From contig JAIKXM010000006.1 of assembly GCA_024684085.1 (NCBI GenBank), forward strand, positions 1-64,000: a DNA stretch of 64,000 bases, in the 5' to 3' direction. This DNA comes from Lachnospiraceae bacterium (lineage in GTDB: Bacteria; Bacillota; Clostridia; Lachnospirales; Lachnospiraceae). Positions 32,990-41,387 of this stretch are shown here, piece after piece. The notes beneath the pieces were generated by a model. It worked only from the letters and a program-made list of their open reading frames with translations, was not told where the DNA came from and made no database searches. Each line of letters opens with the position of its first letter. Position 1 is the stretch's first letter. A program made the translations under genes and the position numbers.

Positions 32990-33734
32990 TAAATACTGTT
33001 ATCCTAATTCGGATGTACTTAAGAATAAGTTAAATATAAAAGATCATGGGGAACTGTTCGAGGCAGAGAAAGAACTTACATTAATACGTCTAAGTGAACT
33101 TCAAAACAATCCTATTAAAGGGAAGTTCGACTTTAATCATCTTAAAAAGATACACAAGTACATTTTCCAAGACATCTATGATTGGGCCGGTAAAGAACGG
33201 ACTGTTGATATTGGTAAAGGAAACTTGTTCTGTACTGTACGATGCATTCCCGATTATGCCCAGTCTGTTTTTGGTAAGTATTACTCTCAATGTAATGCGA
33301 ATAAAGATAATTATGAAGACTTTGTGCGAACACTTGCCAACAACTACGGGGATCTCAACGCTTTGCACCCGTTTCGAGAAGGCAATGGTCGAGTTCAACG
33401 TGAGTTTGCTCGCTTAATTTGTCTTGATTGTGGCTACGATTTTGATTTATCCTGTGCTACACATAAAGAAATGCTTGAAGCAAGCCGCCTAAGTTTTGAT
33501 AAAGGTGATAGTTCGGAGTTCATAAAAATATTTTCAAAAGCTGTCACCCCCTACGGGGAAAGGGATATTGATATTAATAAGTTGAATATCCTCACATCTG
33601 ACGACCTTTCAATAGGCGTTCCTACTCACTACGACTACTATGGATATAATGAGCATGAAGAATCGGAGGTGTATAACGAAATATATAAGGCAAAAATCAA
33701 TAAGATGGATGCCGAAAATAATAAGCGATGCTAA
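32979..33734 (+). CDS. Fic-domain toxin (protein AMP-transferase)
   Basis: The 251-aa protein has a complete Fic active site, HPFREGNGR at residues 130-138, with upstream YDWAGKERTVDIGKG (about 67-81), the flap and substrate-binding region of class I Fic toxins such as VbhT. Fic toxins of this kind transfer AMP from ATP to target proteins (gyrase and topoisomerase IV in VbhT). The last 60 residues (after about 190) are an added acidic and Tyr-rich tail that I do not recognise. Start ATG 32979 lies inside the antitoxin gene. The pair sits in the AT-rich island. Confidence 0.92.
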   Translation: MQDDKYCYPNSDVLKNKLNIKDHGELFEAEKELTLIRLSELQNNPIKGKFDFNHLKKIHKYIFQDIYDWAGKERTVDIGKGNLFCTVRCIPDYAQSVFGKYYSQCNANKDNYEDFVRTLANNYGDLNALHPFREGNGRVQREFARLICLDCGYDFDLSCATHKEMLEASRLSFDKGDSSEFIKIFSKAVTPYGERDIDINKLNILTSDDLSIGVPTHYDYYGYNEHEESEVYNEIYKAKINKMDAENNKRC

Positions 33735-33784
33735 AACAACTCTTAAACATAACTCCCTTTTCGGAAAAGTGTCCTTAATGCATT

Positions 33785-34021
33785 TTATATACCTCTAACG
33801 CCTATCGTCTCTATCCTTTCATCATTTACATCAATACCTTCAAAAACATGGGGTAAAACCAGCATCTTTTTCTCACATTTAGGACACTTCACATCTCCAA
33901 CATATTCTTTGGTCTCTTTTAATCTATACATATAAACAATAGGTCCTTCATCGCCATCCTTATTCCACATAAATATATGACCGCACCAGGGGCATTTTAC
34001 TTCTCTATATTCGTACATCAT
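33785..34021 (-). CDS. Small zinc-ribbon protein
   Basis: 78 aa with two metal-binding knuckles: CPWCGH (about 10-15) and CPKCEKK (about 49-55), the pattern of a zinc ribbon. The rest has no recognised family. AGAGG lies before two adjacent ATG codons (34021 and 34018). It is transcribed opposite to the Fic gene and 158 nt from the HNH-like gene on the same strand; the two may share an origin in this island. Confidence 0.6.
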   Translation of the reverse strand: MMYEYREVKCPWCGHIFMWNKDGDEGPIVYMYRLKETKEYVGDVKCPKCEKKMLVLPHVFEGIDVNDERIETIGVRGI

Positions 34022-34179
34022 CCTCTACCCATATATAATTATTTCAAAAAGCGGACTCGATTATTAACAAACCCACAATTCCGAAAAGGGACTTTATCTA
34101 TTACCTGTACTGTTCATCATTTTACTATTGAATCAACAACGGCGATTGGCATGCCATCGTTTGACATTTGTTTCTTCCC

Positions 34180-34449
34180 TTATATCGTATGCTCACTGGC
34201 AATCTTTCTCATTTTATTTAAATCGGCTTCGGAAGGATTAATAGCGATTCTTGCATTACAGTTGGGGCAAAGTGCTATTAGGTTTTTTTCAGGTTCGTTA
34301 CCGACATAACTTGAACTAATTCTATGTATTTCAAGGTAAGGTCGTCCGTTTTTATTAAAAAAAGGAGCTTCCTTTTGACATAATTCGCAATGGCCGCCTG
34401 CATTAGCCTTGTTTACCTTGTAAGCAACTTTATTAATTTTTCTGCCCAT
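34180..34449 (-). CDS. HNH endonuclease-like protein, degenerate
   Basis: About 89 aa. The order CELC (about 21-24), LEIHRI, NLIALCPNCNARI follows the HNH fold with its structural zinc site (CxxC..CxxC). The usual second catalytic-motif His is present (EIHRI), but the final NCHxxxH is NCNARI, so one metal/catalytic His is missing. Activity is doubtful. AGAGGT precedes ATG 34449, preferred to the TTG two codons upstream. Lies in the AT-rich island between the zinc-ribbon gene and an unknown pair. Confidence 0.65.
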   Translation of the reverse strand: MGRKINKVAYKVNKANAGGHCELCQKEAPFFNKNGRPYLEIHRISSSYVGNEPEKNLIALCPNCNARIAINPSEADLNKMRKIASEHTI

Positions 34450-34532
34450 ATACAATACCTCTTAGTCCAATCCATTTATATCTAATATAGCATATTTTAA
34501 AATATTATTTTTAATATAAGATATGGGTTCAT

Positions 34533-34949
34533 ATGGCAGCACAGGAGGTAATGCAATACTTTATGTATCGAATGAAGCGCGTGGGTTTTGGTGATTTTAA
34601 CCCTGGTCAAGAAACGATGAATACGATCGTTTCTTTAGCAAAATATTTTTCTGTTTCAGAGTGCTTAAGTATTGTGTGGAGAGCTGTTAGTAATGGATCG
34701 ACTATGTATGTTGATGGTACATGCACAAAAAAGCGTGCAGCAAATTCTGTTATTTCATCTATAAGACGTCATTGTGAAAGAGCAACGAAAGAAAACTGGA
34801 CGGTATCTCGTTATTATTGGCCCAGTGAATTGCCTAAAAGTGTCGCTGCAACATATGTATATGAAAAAGTGTTAAGACTTGAAAGCGATAGTTTTACAAC
34901 AAAGCCATCTATAGAATTATTAAGGCAGGGTGCTTTAACTAATGAGTGA
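34533..34949 (+). CDS. Hypothetical protein, first of an overlapping pair
   Basis: 138 aa, not recognised. It looks like a mostly helical, basic cytosolic protein (MYRMKRVGFGDFNPG near residue 11, RRHCERATKENW near 78). No signal peptide or membrane segment. Its stop overlaps the next start (34942-34949), so the two products are probably made together. The ribosome binding site is weak. Divergent from the HNH-like gene, sharing a 77-nt AT-rich spacer. Location in the accessory island suggests a mobile or defence origin, but nothing in the sequence shows a function. Confidence 0.6.
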   Translation: MAAQEVMQYFMYRMKRVGFGDFNPGQETMNTIVSLAKYFSVSECLSIVWRAVSNGSTMYVDGTCTKKRAANSVISSIRRHCERATKENWTVSRYYWPSELPKSVAATYVYEKVLRLESDSFTTKPSIELLRQGALTNE

Positions 34950-35223
34950 TTACAACAAAGAATATGAACAGGCGGTCAAGAAATTCTCTTATGTAGTAAG
35001 GAAGGCAAAGTATACAGACAAGGGAAGTATACGCTGTCTAAGTTATATTGCGTTAATTGATAATAGAACAGGGATGATCTCTTGGCTAACAGACTATGCC
35101 GATTATGTACTATATATGAAAACATCGGATATGAGCTTTGAAGCATCAAATGATGCAGGTTTATATGCTGTTTGTCAATTTTTGAGCTGTGGAAGTTCTT
35201 CGGAACGGGAATCTGAAATATAA
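34942..35223 (+). CDS. Hypothetical protein, second of an overlapping pair
   Basis: 93 aa, not recognised. Begins MSDYNKEYEQAVKKFSYVVRK, rich in charged residues, with an SYIALIDNRTGMISWL core; the last residues (SCGSSSERESEI) look unstructured. Overlaps the preceding gene by 8 nt and has no separate promoter, so it is translationally coupled. No homologue family came to mind. Confidence 0.55.
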   Translation: MSDYNKEYEQAVKKFSYVVRKAKYTDKGSIRCLSYIALIDNRTGMISWLTDYADYVLYMKTSDMSFEASNDAGLYAVCQFLSCGSSSERESEI

Positions 35224-35294
35224 GTTATATTTCCAATTAATAGTCACAATTTATAAAAAATGATATGTTTTGTCTGAAAATATTATTGTCTTAA

Positions 35295-35344
35295 AGTATA
35301 ATAATTATTATACTATTTATATGACTAAACGAATCGTCGATTCG
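35295..35344. promoter_or_regulatory. Two palindromes in the chemoreceptor leader
   Basis: AGTATAATAATTATTATACT (35295-35314) is a perfect 20-bp palindrome containing TATAAT on both strands, and CGAATCGTCGATTCG (35330-35344) is a second palindrome with 7-bp arms. They lie 23-70 nt before the gene start; the first probably combines a -10 box with a protein binding site. Confidence 0.6.
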
Positions 35345-35366
35345 GGGTGATACGAGGAGGGATAGT

Positions 35367-37046
35367 ATGAAAGCAAAATTATCCATGCGAGTGACGCTAT
35401 TATTGTTTGTAATGGTGCCGATGGCCATTCTGGCACTTATTCTTGAGATTCTGACTGTACATCTTACGATCTCTAATCTTGAGGAGAATACCAAGGAGCA
35501 GTTGAGAGTCGCGACACTTGGTTTGCGGGCATACTATGAATATGATCTGATCAATGACAATGCTCTTGAAGATGGCTTTTTGGAATATGCACCGGAAGAA
35601 TACATAGATAAGATACATGAAGATACAGGCTTAGAGCTTACGATCTTTAAAGATAACGTGCGTTTCATGACATCTCTCCGTAATGAAGACGGTTCCAGAA
35701 ACGAGGGAACGACTGCTTCCGATGTTGTTTGGGCAGCTGTGTCACAGGGCAAGGATTTCTATTCCGACGATGTTGTTATAGGCGGTAAAGATTATTACGT
35801 ATATTATATGCCGCTCACCGATGGAACTACGATCTACGGAATGGCTTTCTCAGGAATACTTGCATCGACGGTTCAGGATGCCAAGACACGTAGCATACTT
35901 ATGGTATTAGCCATCACAACTATATGCGGACTGTTATTTGCTGTGCTCGCATTGATATTCGCTAATAAAGTCATTCTTACACCTTTCAGAAAAGCTGTGT
36001 CCGGTATTGATGAGCTCTCCACCGGCAATATAAGTGTTAGAGTTGAAGCAAAGTCGGGCATTAAAGAGATTACCAATCTTATCGGTTCGACCAATAAGCT
36101 GTCCGAGACCCTGTCGGGGATCGTTACGGATATTCAGGATGCAATGGATTCGCTTTATTCGATCGTCGGAACAACGACAACTCTTTCTGAAGAGTCATCC
36201 GAATCTTCGTCTCAGATATCGGAGGCAATGAACCAGCTTGCCAAATCTACTGAGTTGATGTCTACATCGGTTCAGGATATCAATACCAATATTATTGAGA
36301 TGGGTAATATCGTTGAGAATGCTCAGGATACCATACTTACTCTTACCGAATCAGCCGGGAAGATGGAGACAGCTAATACCGATGCCCTTGCCTGCATAGA
36401 GAGCATTGCAGAGTCTTCCGATAATTCAGCTGAAGCCGTTGGCGGAATCGCCGATATGATCAATTCAACCAACGAAGCCGTTAATAAGATCACTAACATG
36501 GTCAACATGATCACTTCCATTGCCGGTCAGACCAATCTGCTTGCACTCAACGCTTCGATCGAGGCTGCAAGAGCGGGCGAGAGCGGCAAGGGCTTCGCAG
36601 TTGTTGCCGACAATATCAAAGATCTTGCAACTCAGTCATCTGAGTCGGCCAACGAGATCCACGTTATCGTCTCCGACATCGTTAAGCTCTCCAACGAATG
36701 TGTGGAGCAGGCCGCTACAGTTAAGCAGTATATTGAAAAAGAGCAGGAACTTTTGTCTCAGACAAAGGGTCAGTTCAACACCCTGAGCGGGGAGATTCAA
36801 TCATCCGTTCAGAATATCGATACAGTAGGTTCCATTGCGAATCAGCTCGGCAATATCAAAGATACTATTGTTGGTGCGATCTCCGATCTGTCAGCTGTAT
36901 CTGAGGAAACATCCGCTACCAATGAAGAGGTTACGGCTTCTTCCAATGTAGTCTCATCCGATGTAAGTGATGTATCAAGATCCATGAACGAGATCAGCGC
37001 ACTTGCGGGCAGACTTAAGTCAGTCATTAGTTTTTTCAAAGCTTAA
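35367..37046 (+). CDS. Methyl-accepting chemotaxis protein
   Basis: Chemoreceptor of 559 aa. Membrane segment 1 at about 10-32, extracytoplasmic sensor (Cache-like, about 35-175), membrane segment 2 about 178-202, HAMP about 203-255, then the signalling domain with the hairpin tip [33 protein letters not shown] (split here as [13 protein letters not shown] and [11 protein letters not shown]) at about 390-420 that contacts CheA/CheW. Many Glu/Gln pairs for methylation are present. GAGGAGG lies 7 nt upstream. No other chemotaxis gene is in the window; ligand unknown. Confidence 0.95.
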   Translation: MKAKLSMRVTLLLFVMVPMAILALILEILTVHLTISNLEENTKEQLRVATLGLRAYYEYDLINDNALEDGFLEYAPEEYIDKIHEDTGLELTIFKDNVRFMTSLRNEDGSRNEGTTASDVVWAAVSQGKDFYSDDVVIGGKDYYVYYMPLTDGTTIYGMAFSGILASTVQDAKTRSILMVLAITTICGLLFAVLALIFANKVILTPFRKAVSGIDELSTGNISVRVEAKSGIKEITNLIGSTNKLSETLSGIVTDIQDAMDSLYSIVGTTTTLSEESSESSSQISEAMNQLAKSTELMSTSVQDINTNIIEMGNIVENAQDTILTLTESAGKMETANTDALACIESIAESSDNSAEAVGGIADMINSTNEAVNKITNMVNMITSIAGQTNLLALNASIEAARAGESGKGFAVVADNIKDLATQSSESANEIHVIVSDIVKLSNECVEQAATVKQYIEKEQELLSQTKGQFNTLSGEIQSSVQNIDTVGSIANQLGNIKDTIVGAISDLSAVSEETSATNEEVTASSNVVSSDVSDVSRSMNEISALAGRLKSVISFFKA

Positions 37047-37065
37047 TAAGGGAATAATATGAATA

Positions 37066-37110
37066 AAGCCTCTGCGGGAAGATTGATAGTCTTCCGGCAG
37101 GGGCTTTTTA
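37066..37110 (+). terminator. Terminator of the chemoreceptor gene
   Basis: Long stem AAGCCTCTGCGGGAAGA / TCTTCCGGCAGGGGCTT with one mismatch, 7-nt loop and a five-T run. Confidence 0.92.
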
Positions 37111-37349
37111 TTATCCTGTGATGCTTGGGGATTCCGGTGAAATAGGTACATATCAACATGCCATAGGATGCATTTTTTAGTAGTGCTCAGCTGTTTTTTC
37201 CCTTTTGGTGAAATTTCACATGTCAAATATACTTGTCATTGTGTTGCGTGCATGATAAAGTGTTCGAGACAGGTTTAGTACTGATCGGTTAACAGTTGGC
37301 CGAAAGAGAGTACTGATCACTGATCGTAAATGCGATATGAGGAGGGAGT
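37111..37349 (+). promoter_or_regulatory. Upstream region of the CPBP protease gene
   Basis: TTGTCA (about 37235) and TAAAGT (about 37258) with a 17-nt spacer form a plausible promoter. Nothing else is recognised in this gap. Confidence 0.45.
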
Positions 37350-38360
37350 ATGACTAATCAAAGACAAGTATCATCTAAGAAACCGGGGAAGTTCGATACA
37401 ATAATATTTGGAATCGGGGTTACTTTGGCAGTTATTATTGTGCAGGCAATTGTTTCATTCATGGCAATGATTCCAATTGCTGTAAGTATGGCTGTAGAAT
37501 CAGGCGGAGACATGAGTCTGTATATGGAGCTCTATGAGGATTTTATTAATAACTCAGGCGGGCTGATATACTTGCAGCTTGCGGCACAGGTTGTCTGCTT
37601 TATTGTAGTGGGGCTTTGGTATTATTTGGGCTTTGTTAAGCCTGACAAGAAGAAGGGTATCTATAAGCCGTTTAATAAGAAAGTAAGCGGTCCTTTTGAT
37701 TATCTTTTTATTATCTTCGGTGCGATCGGCACTTATGGATTAGCGGTATTGTTAGAAGAAGTGGTTTCAATGGTATTTCCGGATGCAGCTTCGGTATGGG
37801 GCGATACTCTTCAGAGTCTCTTGAACGGACCGACGATAATTGTGGTCGTTAGCCTTATGATTTTGGCTCCTATTTATGAGGAGATTGCAATTCGTGGAAT
37901 TGTTCTTCGTAAAAGTGAACGCGTCTTTGGTGTATTTGGATGTATGATCATCAGCGCGATCCTTTTTGGAGTTTTGCATATGAATATAATACAGGGGTTG
38001 TATGTTTTGCCAATGGGCCTGTTCTGGGGATATGTCAGTTTCCGATACAGGTCGGTGATTCCCGCTATTATTTGTCACATTATCAATAATAGTATTGGAG
38101 TGTTTATACCGGAGAATCTTGATCCTGTTATAGGAGGAGTGGGGATTGTTCTGATATTTGGAGCTGTTGCAGTTGTTATCGGCGTTCGCAAAGGTCTGAT
38201 CTCGTCTAAGCCGGCACCTGCCGTAATCGTTGAATCTGAGGACACCGAAGAATCTGCAGAGGCTGTAGATGCAGAAGACCTTTCCGGATATGTCACAGCA
38301 GGAACTGGCGAGCAAATTTGGGAAGAGGATGATGCGCTGGGTGACGGTGAAAGTAATTAA
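37350..38360 (+). CDS. CPBP-family intramembrane glutamic endopeptidase
   Basis: Membrane protein of 336 aa with about eight hydrophobic segments. The ABI/CPBP motifs are seen: APIYEEIAIRGIVL (EExxxR, about residues 172-185), FGVLHM (about 207-212) and HIINN (about 248-252), which make the catalytic site. CPBP proteases are related to CAAX prenyl proteases and in bacteria are linked to peptide maturation or bacteriocin immunity; the client is unknown. The C-terminal 55 residues are acidic (EDTEESAEAVDAED) and cytosolic. GGAGGGAG precedes ATG 37350. A terminator follows. Confidence 0.9.
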   Translation: MTNQRQVSSKKPGKFDTIIFGIGVTLAVIIVQAIVSFMAMIPIAVSMAVESGGDMSLYMELYEDFINNSGGLIYLQLAAQVVCFIVVGLWYYLGFVKPDKKKGIYKPFNKKVSGPFDYLFIIFGAIGTYGLAVLLEEVVSMVFPDAASVWGDTLQSLLNGPTIIVVVSLMILAPIYEEIAIRGIVLRKSERVFGVFGCMIISAILFGVLHMNIIQGLYVLPMGLFWGYVSFRYRSVIPAIICHIINNSIGVFIPENLDPVIGGVGIVLIFGAVAVVIGVRKGLISSKPAPAVIVESEDTEESAEAVDAEDLSGYVTAGTGEQIWEEDDALGDGESN

Positions 38361-38424
38361 CGGAGCCGTTACTATTGGCAGTAGGGCATTCCTAAAATCA
38401 ATAGTTGTAATAAATAAGGATTAG

Positions 38425-38449
38425 GGCGTAGCTTCGGCTACGCCTTTTT
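38425..38449 (+). terminator. Terminator of the CPBP gene
   Basis: GGCGTAGC-TTCG-GCTACGCC: perfect 8-bp stem with a UUCG tetraloop and five T. A second inverted repeat (CTCGGCTTG / TAGCCGAG, about 38475-38502) follows. Confidence 0.93.
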
Positions 38450-38553
38450 GAGTAGGTCTACTAGGGACTGGGACTCTCGGCTTGCTATTTACCTAGCCGA
38501 GATCCGGCATCCCGAGGATCAATAACAATTTATTGTAAAACGATAAAAATATA

Positions 38554-38582
38554 TTGACATTCGTTAGGCACAGTGATACCAT
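38554..38582 (+). promoter_or_regulatory. Promoter of the DUF2975-XRE-DUF4173 cluster
   Basis: TTGACA (38554-38559), 17-nt spacer, TACCAT (38577-38582); consensus -35, moderate -10, 30 nt before the start codon. Confidence 0.65.
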
Positions 38583-38611
38583 CATTGTTATCAAGTTCTT
38601 CGGAGGTATTT

Positions 38612-39082
38612 ATGAGAGATAGTGCAAGTAACAGTATTGGTGATAAGGTCTTGCTGATCACCAAATGTATGGTAAATGTAATGTTTTGGTGTGGTGTTCC
38701 GATGACTATCAGCATTCCGTGGGTTTTCAAGTGGTACGGAGCTATCGATAGTTTTTTCGAGACAAATTACGTTCGGGAGTCCGTCCTGTATATGATCAGC
38801 GGTCTGTTCGCCTGCCTTATAGTCTATGAACTGCGCAAGATGATCAGATCGGTTGAGCTGGATGATTGCTTCATTTGGGGCAATGTAGTCAGCCTGAAGC
38901 GCATGGCCATATATGCGTTTGCGATCGCCTTAGTAACGATCGTGAGGATCATCACACATTGGACCCCGGCAGTAGTCATAATACTCATCGTTTTTGCGAT
39001 AGCTGGAATGTTCTCGGAAGTACTTGCAAGCGTATTCGCTAAGGCGGTCGAATACAAGGAAGAGAACGACATGACAATATAG
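38612..39082 (+). CDS. DUF2975 membrane protein
   Basis: 156 aa with four hydrophobic segments (about 15-35, 55-75, 100-120, 125-145). The stretch LRKMIRSVELDDCFIWGNVVSLKRMA fits DUF2975, where short loops of this kind occur. In Firmicutes these proteins are typically encoded next to a small YozG-type XRE regulator, as here (gene at 39162, 79 nt away). GGAGGT 7 nt before ATG 38612 defines the start; the longer frame from 38573 begins inside the promoter. The function of this pair is not known. Confidence 0.8.
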   Translation: MRDSASNSIGDKVLLITKCMVNVMFWCGVPMTISIPWVFKWYGAIDSFFETNYVRESVLYMISGLFACLIVYELRKMIRSVELDDCFIWGNVVSLKRMAIYAFAIALVTIVRIITHWTPAVVIILIVFAIAGMFSEVLASVFAKAVEYKEENDMTI

Positions 39083-39161
39083 CGAAGCTGTTAGGAGCGA
39101 TGTACGTGTTGCGCGGACATCCGCAGATGCGGTTAGACGATGAGATTGTGAGGACATAAAT

Positions 39162-39389
39162 ATGGCGATAAATATTAATCTGGATGTTATGATGGCCAAA
39201 CGGAAAATAGGACTGACTGAGTTGTCCAAGAGCGTGGACATTACCATGGCCAATCTATCGATCCTTAAGAATAACAAAGCAAAGGCGATCAGGCTGTCGA
39301 CCCTTAATGAGATCTGTAAGGCTTTGAATTGCCAACCCGGGGATATCATAGAATATATCCCCGATTCGGAGGAAATGAATCATGAATGA
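39162..39389 (+). CDS. Small XRE-family regulator, YozG type
   Basis: 75-aa helix-turn-helix protein: LDVMMAKRKIGLTELSK, then ITMANLSILKNNKAKAIRLSTLNEICKAL, and the typical end NCQPGDIIEYIPD. This HTH_26-type domain makes up the whole protein. It is presumably the regulator of the neighbouring membrane protein genes. Its last codons overlap the start of the DUF4173 gene by 8 nt. Ribosome binding site GTGAGGA before ATG. Confidence 0.88.
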   Translation: MAININLDVMMAKRKIGLTELSKSVDITMANLSILKNNKAKAIRLSTLNEICKALNCQPGDIIEYIPDSEEMNHE

Positions 39390-41214
39390 TAATATACCTG
39401 AAACACTTATATCAGAAACGCCTATATCAGAAACACCTATATCAGAAGCGCATATGTCTGAAGAGCCTGTATCAGAAGCACCTATGCCTGAAACACCTAT
39501 GCCCGAAGCGCATATGACTGAAGCACCTATGCCTGAAATACCTATGCCCGAAGCGCATATGACTGAAGCGCATATACCTGAAACACCTATCCCAACGCCC
39601 CGGAAGGTTCCCTTCGTTAAGAAGCTTACCGAGAATGAGATCAAGATCAAGGAGAATGTCCTCCCAATTGCGCTGGCAAGCCTGATATACAGCTTCTTCA
39701 AAGTCTTCTGCATCTATAAGAATTTCAACGGAATAACGGCGCCGCTTAATGTTGCGGCAGCCATCCTCTACTACGGATTTGTGATCAAAAAGCTTGAGCT
39801 TAAGATGGAAAAAGACGTGATCTTCAATGCGGTGGTCGCCCTTCTGCTGGGCGTGCATCTGACCATGACGGTTGACCCCCTGCTCACTGTGTGCGACTGC
39901 TTCGGAATAGTGCTGATCCTGATCTTCGGCCTCCTGCACATCTTCCTTGATGATACGGGATGGCGTTTTTCACACTATATATCTGAAGCACTCTCCACTT
40001 TCGCGGAGGCGTTAGGCAATTCTCTGATACTCCAGCCTGTCGCAGAGACTGTCAGGAAGCTCAGAGAGAAGAAAGGCGAGAGGAAGAAATTTCATATTGA
40101 TAAAAAATACCGGGATGTACTGATCGGCATCGGAATTGCCTGTGCCTGTCTCACGATCATCCTTCCGTTACTGGGTTCTGCGGATTCTAAGTTCAGCGGT
40201 CTTTTGGATAATGTTCTGAGTGCGGTAGGTGACATGTTCGAGGGATTGGGTAAGTTATTTGATAAGTTATTCGGGCTTAAACACATTGATTTCGCGTTCT
40301 ATGTTATCTTCTTTACATTGTTCTCTTATGGTATCGTCAGAAGTCTGTGTGCTCGTGTGGTTAAGCCTGTTACCGAAAAAGCCAAAAATGACAACACTGT
40401 CATAGTTGTAACAGTTAATGCCATAATAGGATTCGTATATCTGCTGTTCTCCGGATTCCAGATCTATTATCTGTTTCTCGGGAAATTCGTGGATTCGGCT
40501 GATTTTAATTACGCGGAATATGCGAGAGAAGGCTTCTTCCAGTTACTGTTCGTAAGCATTATCAATGTACTGCTTGTCTACGCTTTTGTATCTATGTTCG
40601 AGGTGACAACTGGTGTACGCATAAGTCTTCTTGTGATATGTGCCTGCACATATATAATGATAGCGTCGAGCGTGTTCAGGCTGTATATGTATGTGAGTGC
40701 TTATAAGTTAAGTTATGACCGTCTGTCGGCTCTGTTCATGTTACTGCTCATTACGCTAGAGATGTGCGGACTTGTGAGATATATCTTCGACAGTTCCTTC
40801 TCGCTCCTTAAGTACAGGATCGCATTTGTGACTATAGCTTATATTCTGTATATATATGCCAACCCTTCCGGAATGGTCGCCGCATGGAATCTCTCTGCGG
40901 ATAATTGCAGAAATGAATGCGGAGACAAGTATTATTCGAATGTTGATTTTTATTATATTAGCAATCATCTGTCTGCCGATGCCGCTCCTGCGATCGCAAG
41001 AGCCATTGAGAGAGAAGATGATCCGGAGTTCACCGGGCGCTTCGCCGACTATTTTTGGACAAATGAATCGGAAGATGACTTAAGAGTTGAATACAGGGTA
41101 AAACACGGATACAGCATCAATCACATGGATGTGAGAACTTTCAATTTCGCCGAATACAGGAAGCTGAAACTCTATGAAAAAATCGCGGATGAACTTTCGA
41201 TATGGGCGGATTGA
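39382..41214 (+). CDS. DUF4173 polytopic membrane protein with N-terminal pentapeptide repeats
   Basis: 610 aa. Residues about 5-70 consist of thirteen five-residue units of the form E-x-x-[MI]-[PST] (ETPIS, EAHMS, EAPMP, EAHMT and so on), an acidic Pro-rich cytosolic arm. From about 90 to 520 there are about twelve hydrophobic segments; GKFVDSADFNYAEYAREGFFQL (about 373-394, given here in full family form) is the DUF4173 signature. The C-terminal 100 residues are soluble. It overlaps the XRE gene by 8 nt, so the pair is coupled. Function unknown. The DNA behind the repeats is an imperfect 15-bp tandem array that can change length. Confidence 0.82.
   Translation: MNDNIPETLISETPISETPISEAHMSEEPVSEAPMPETPMPEAHMTEAPMPEIPMPEAHMTEAHIPETPIPTPRKVPFVKKLTENEIKIKENVLPIALASLIYSFFKVFCIYKNFNGITAPLNVAAAILYYGFVIKKLELKMEKDVIFNAVVALLLGVHLTMTVDPLLTVCDCFGIVLILIFGLLHIFLDDTGWRFSHYISEALSTFAEALGNSLILQPVAETVRKLREKKGERKKFHIDKKYRDVLIGIGIACACLTIILPLLGSADSKFSGLLDNVLSAVGDMFEGLGKLFDKLFGLKHIDFAFYVIFFTLFSYGIVRSLCARVVKPVTEKAKNDNTVIVVTVNAIIGFVYLLFSGFQIYYLFLGKFVDSADFNYAEYAREGFFQLLFVSIINVLLVYAFVSMFEVTTGVRISLLVICACTYIMIASSVFRLYMYVSAYKLSYDRLSALFMLLLITLEMCGLVRYIFDSSFSLLKYRIAFVTIAYILYIYANPSGMVAAWNLSADNCRNECGDKYYSNVDFYYISNHLSADAAPAIARAIEREDDPEFTGRFADYFWTNESEDDLRVEYRVKHGYSINHMDVRTFNFAEYRKLKLYEKIADELSIWAD
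39396..39590 (+). repeat. 15-bp coding repeats at the start of the DUF4173 gene
   Basis: About thirteen units of the type GAAACACCTATGCCT encode the pentapeptides. Blocks of three or four units are repeated almost identically (for example the EAHMTEAPMP-coding blocks), the sign of past slippage or unequal crossing over. Confidence 0.88.
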
Positions 41215-41387
41215 TCTTGGGCCTTCCTGATTGTAAATAGCAGTATTTTTTTCTATACAGATAATAGGGATTCATGATATAATCTTTGCGGTGTGGTTAG
41301 ATATGAACGTGAAGGGAATCGCTTTCACGGATGAACTGATCATTATAATGACAATTGAGATTATATGTTAAAGAAAGGCGGAGAATT

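Noticed and set aside
39255..39713. Minus-strand ORF of 152 codons with pentapeptide-like repeats (GISGIGASVI type).
   Set aside because: It is the antisense of the repeated N-terminal arm of the DUF4173 gene; the plus strand has the start signals, overlap with the XRE gene and family homology.
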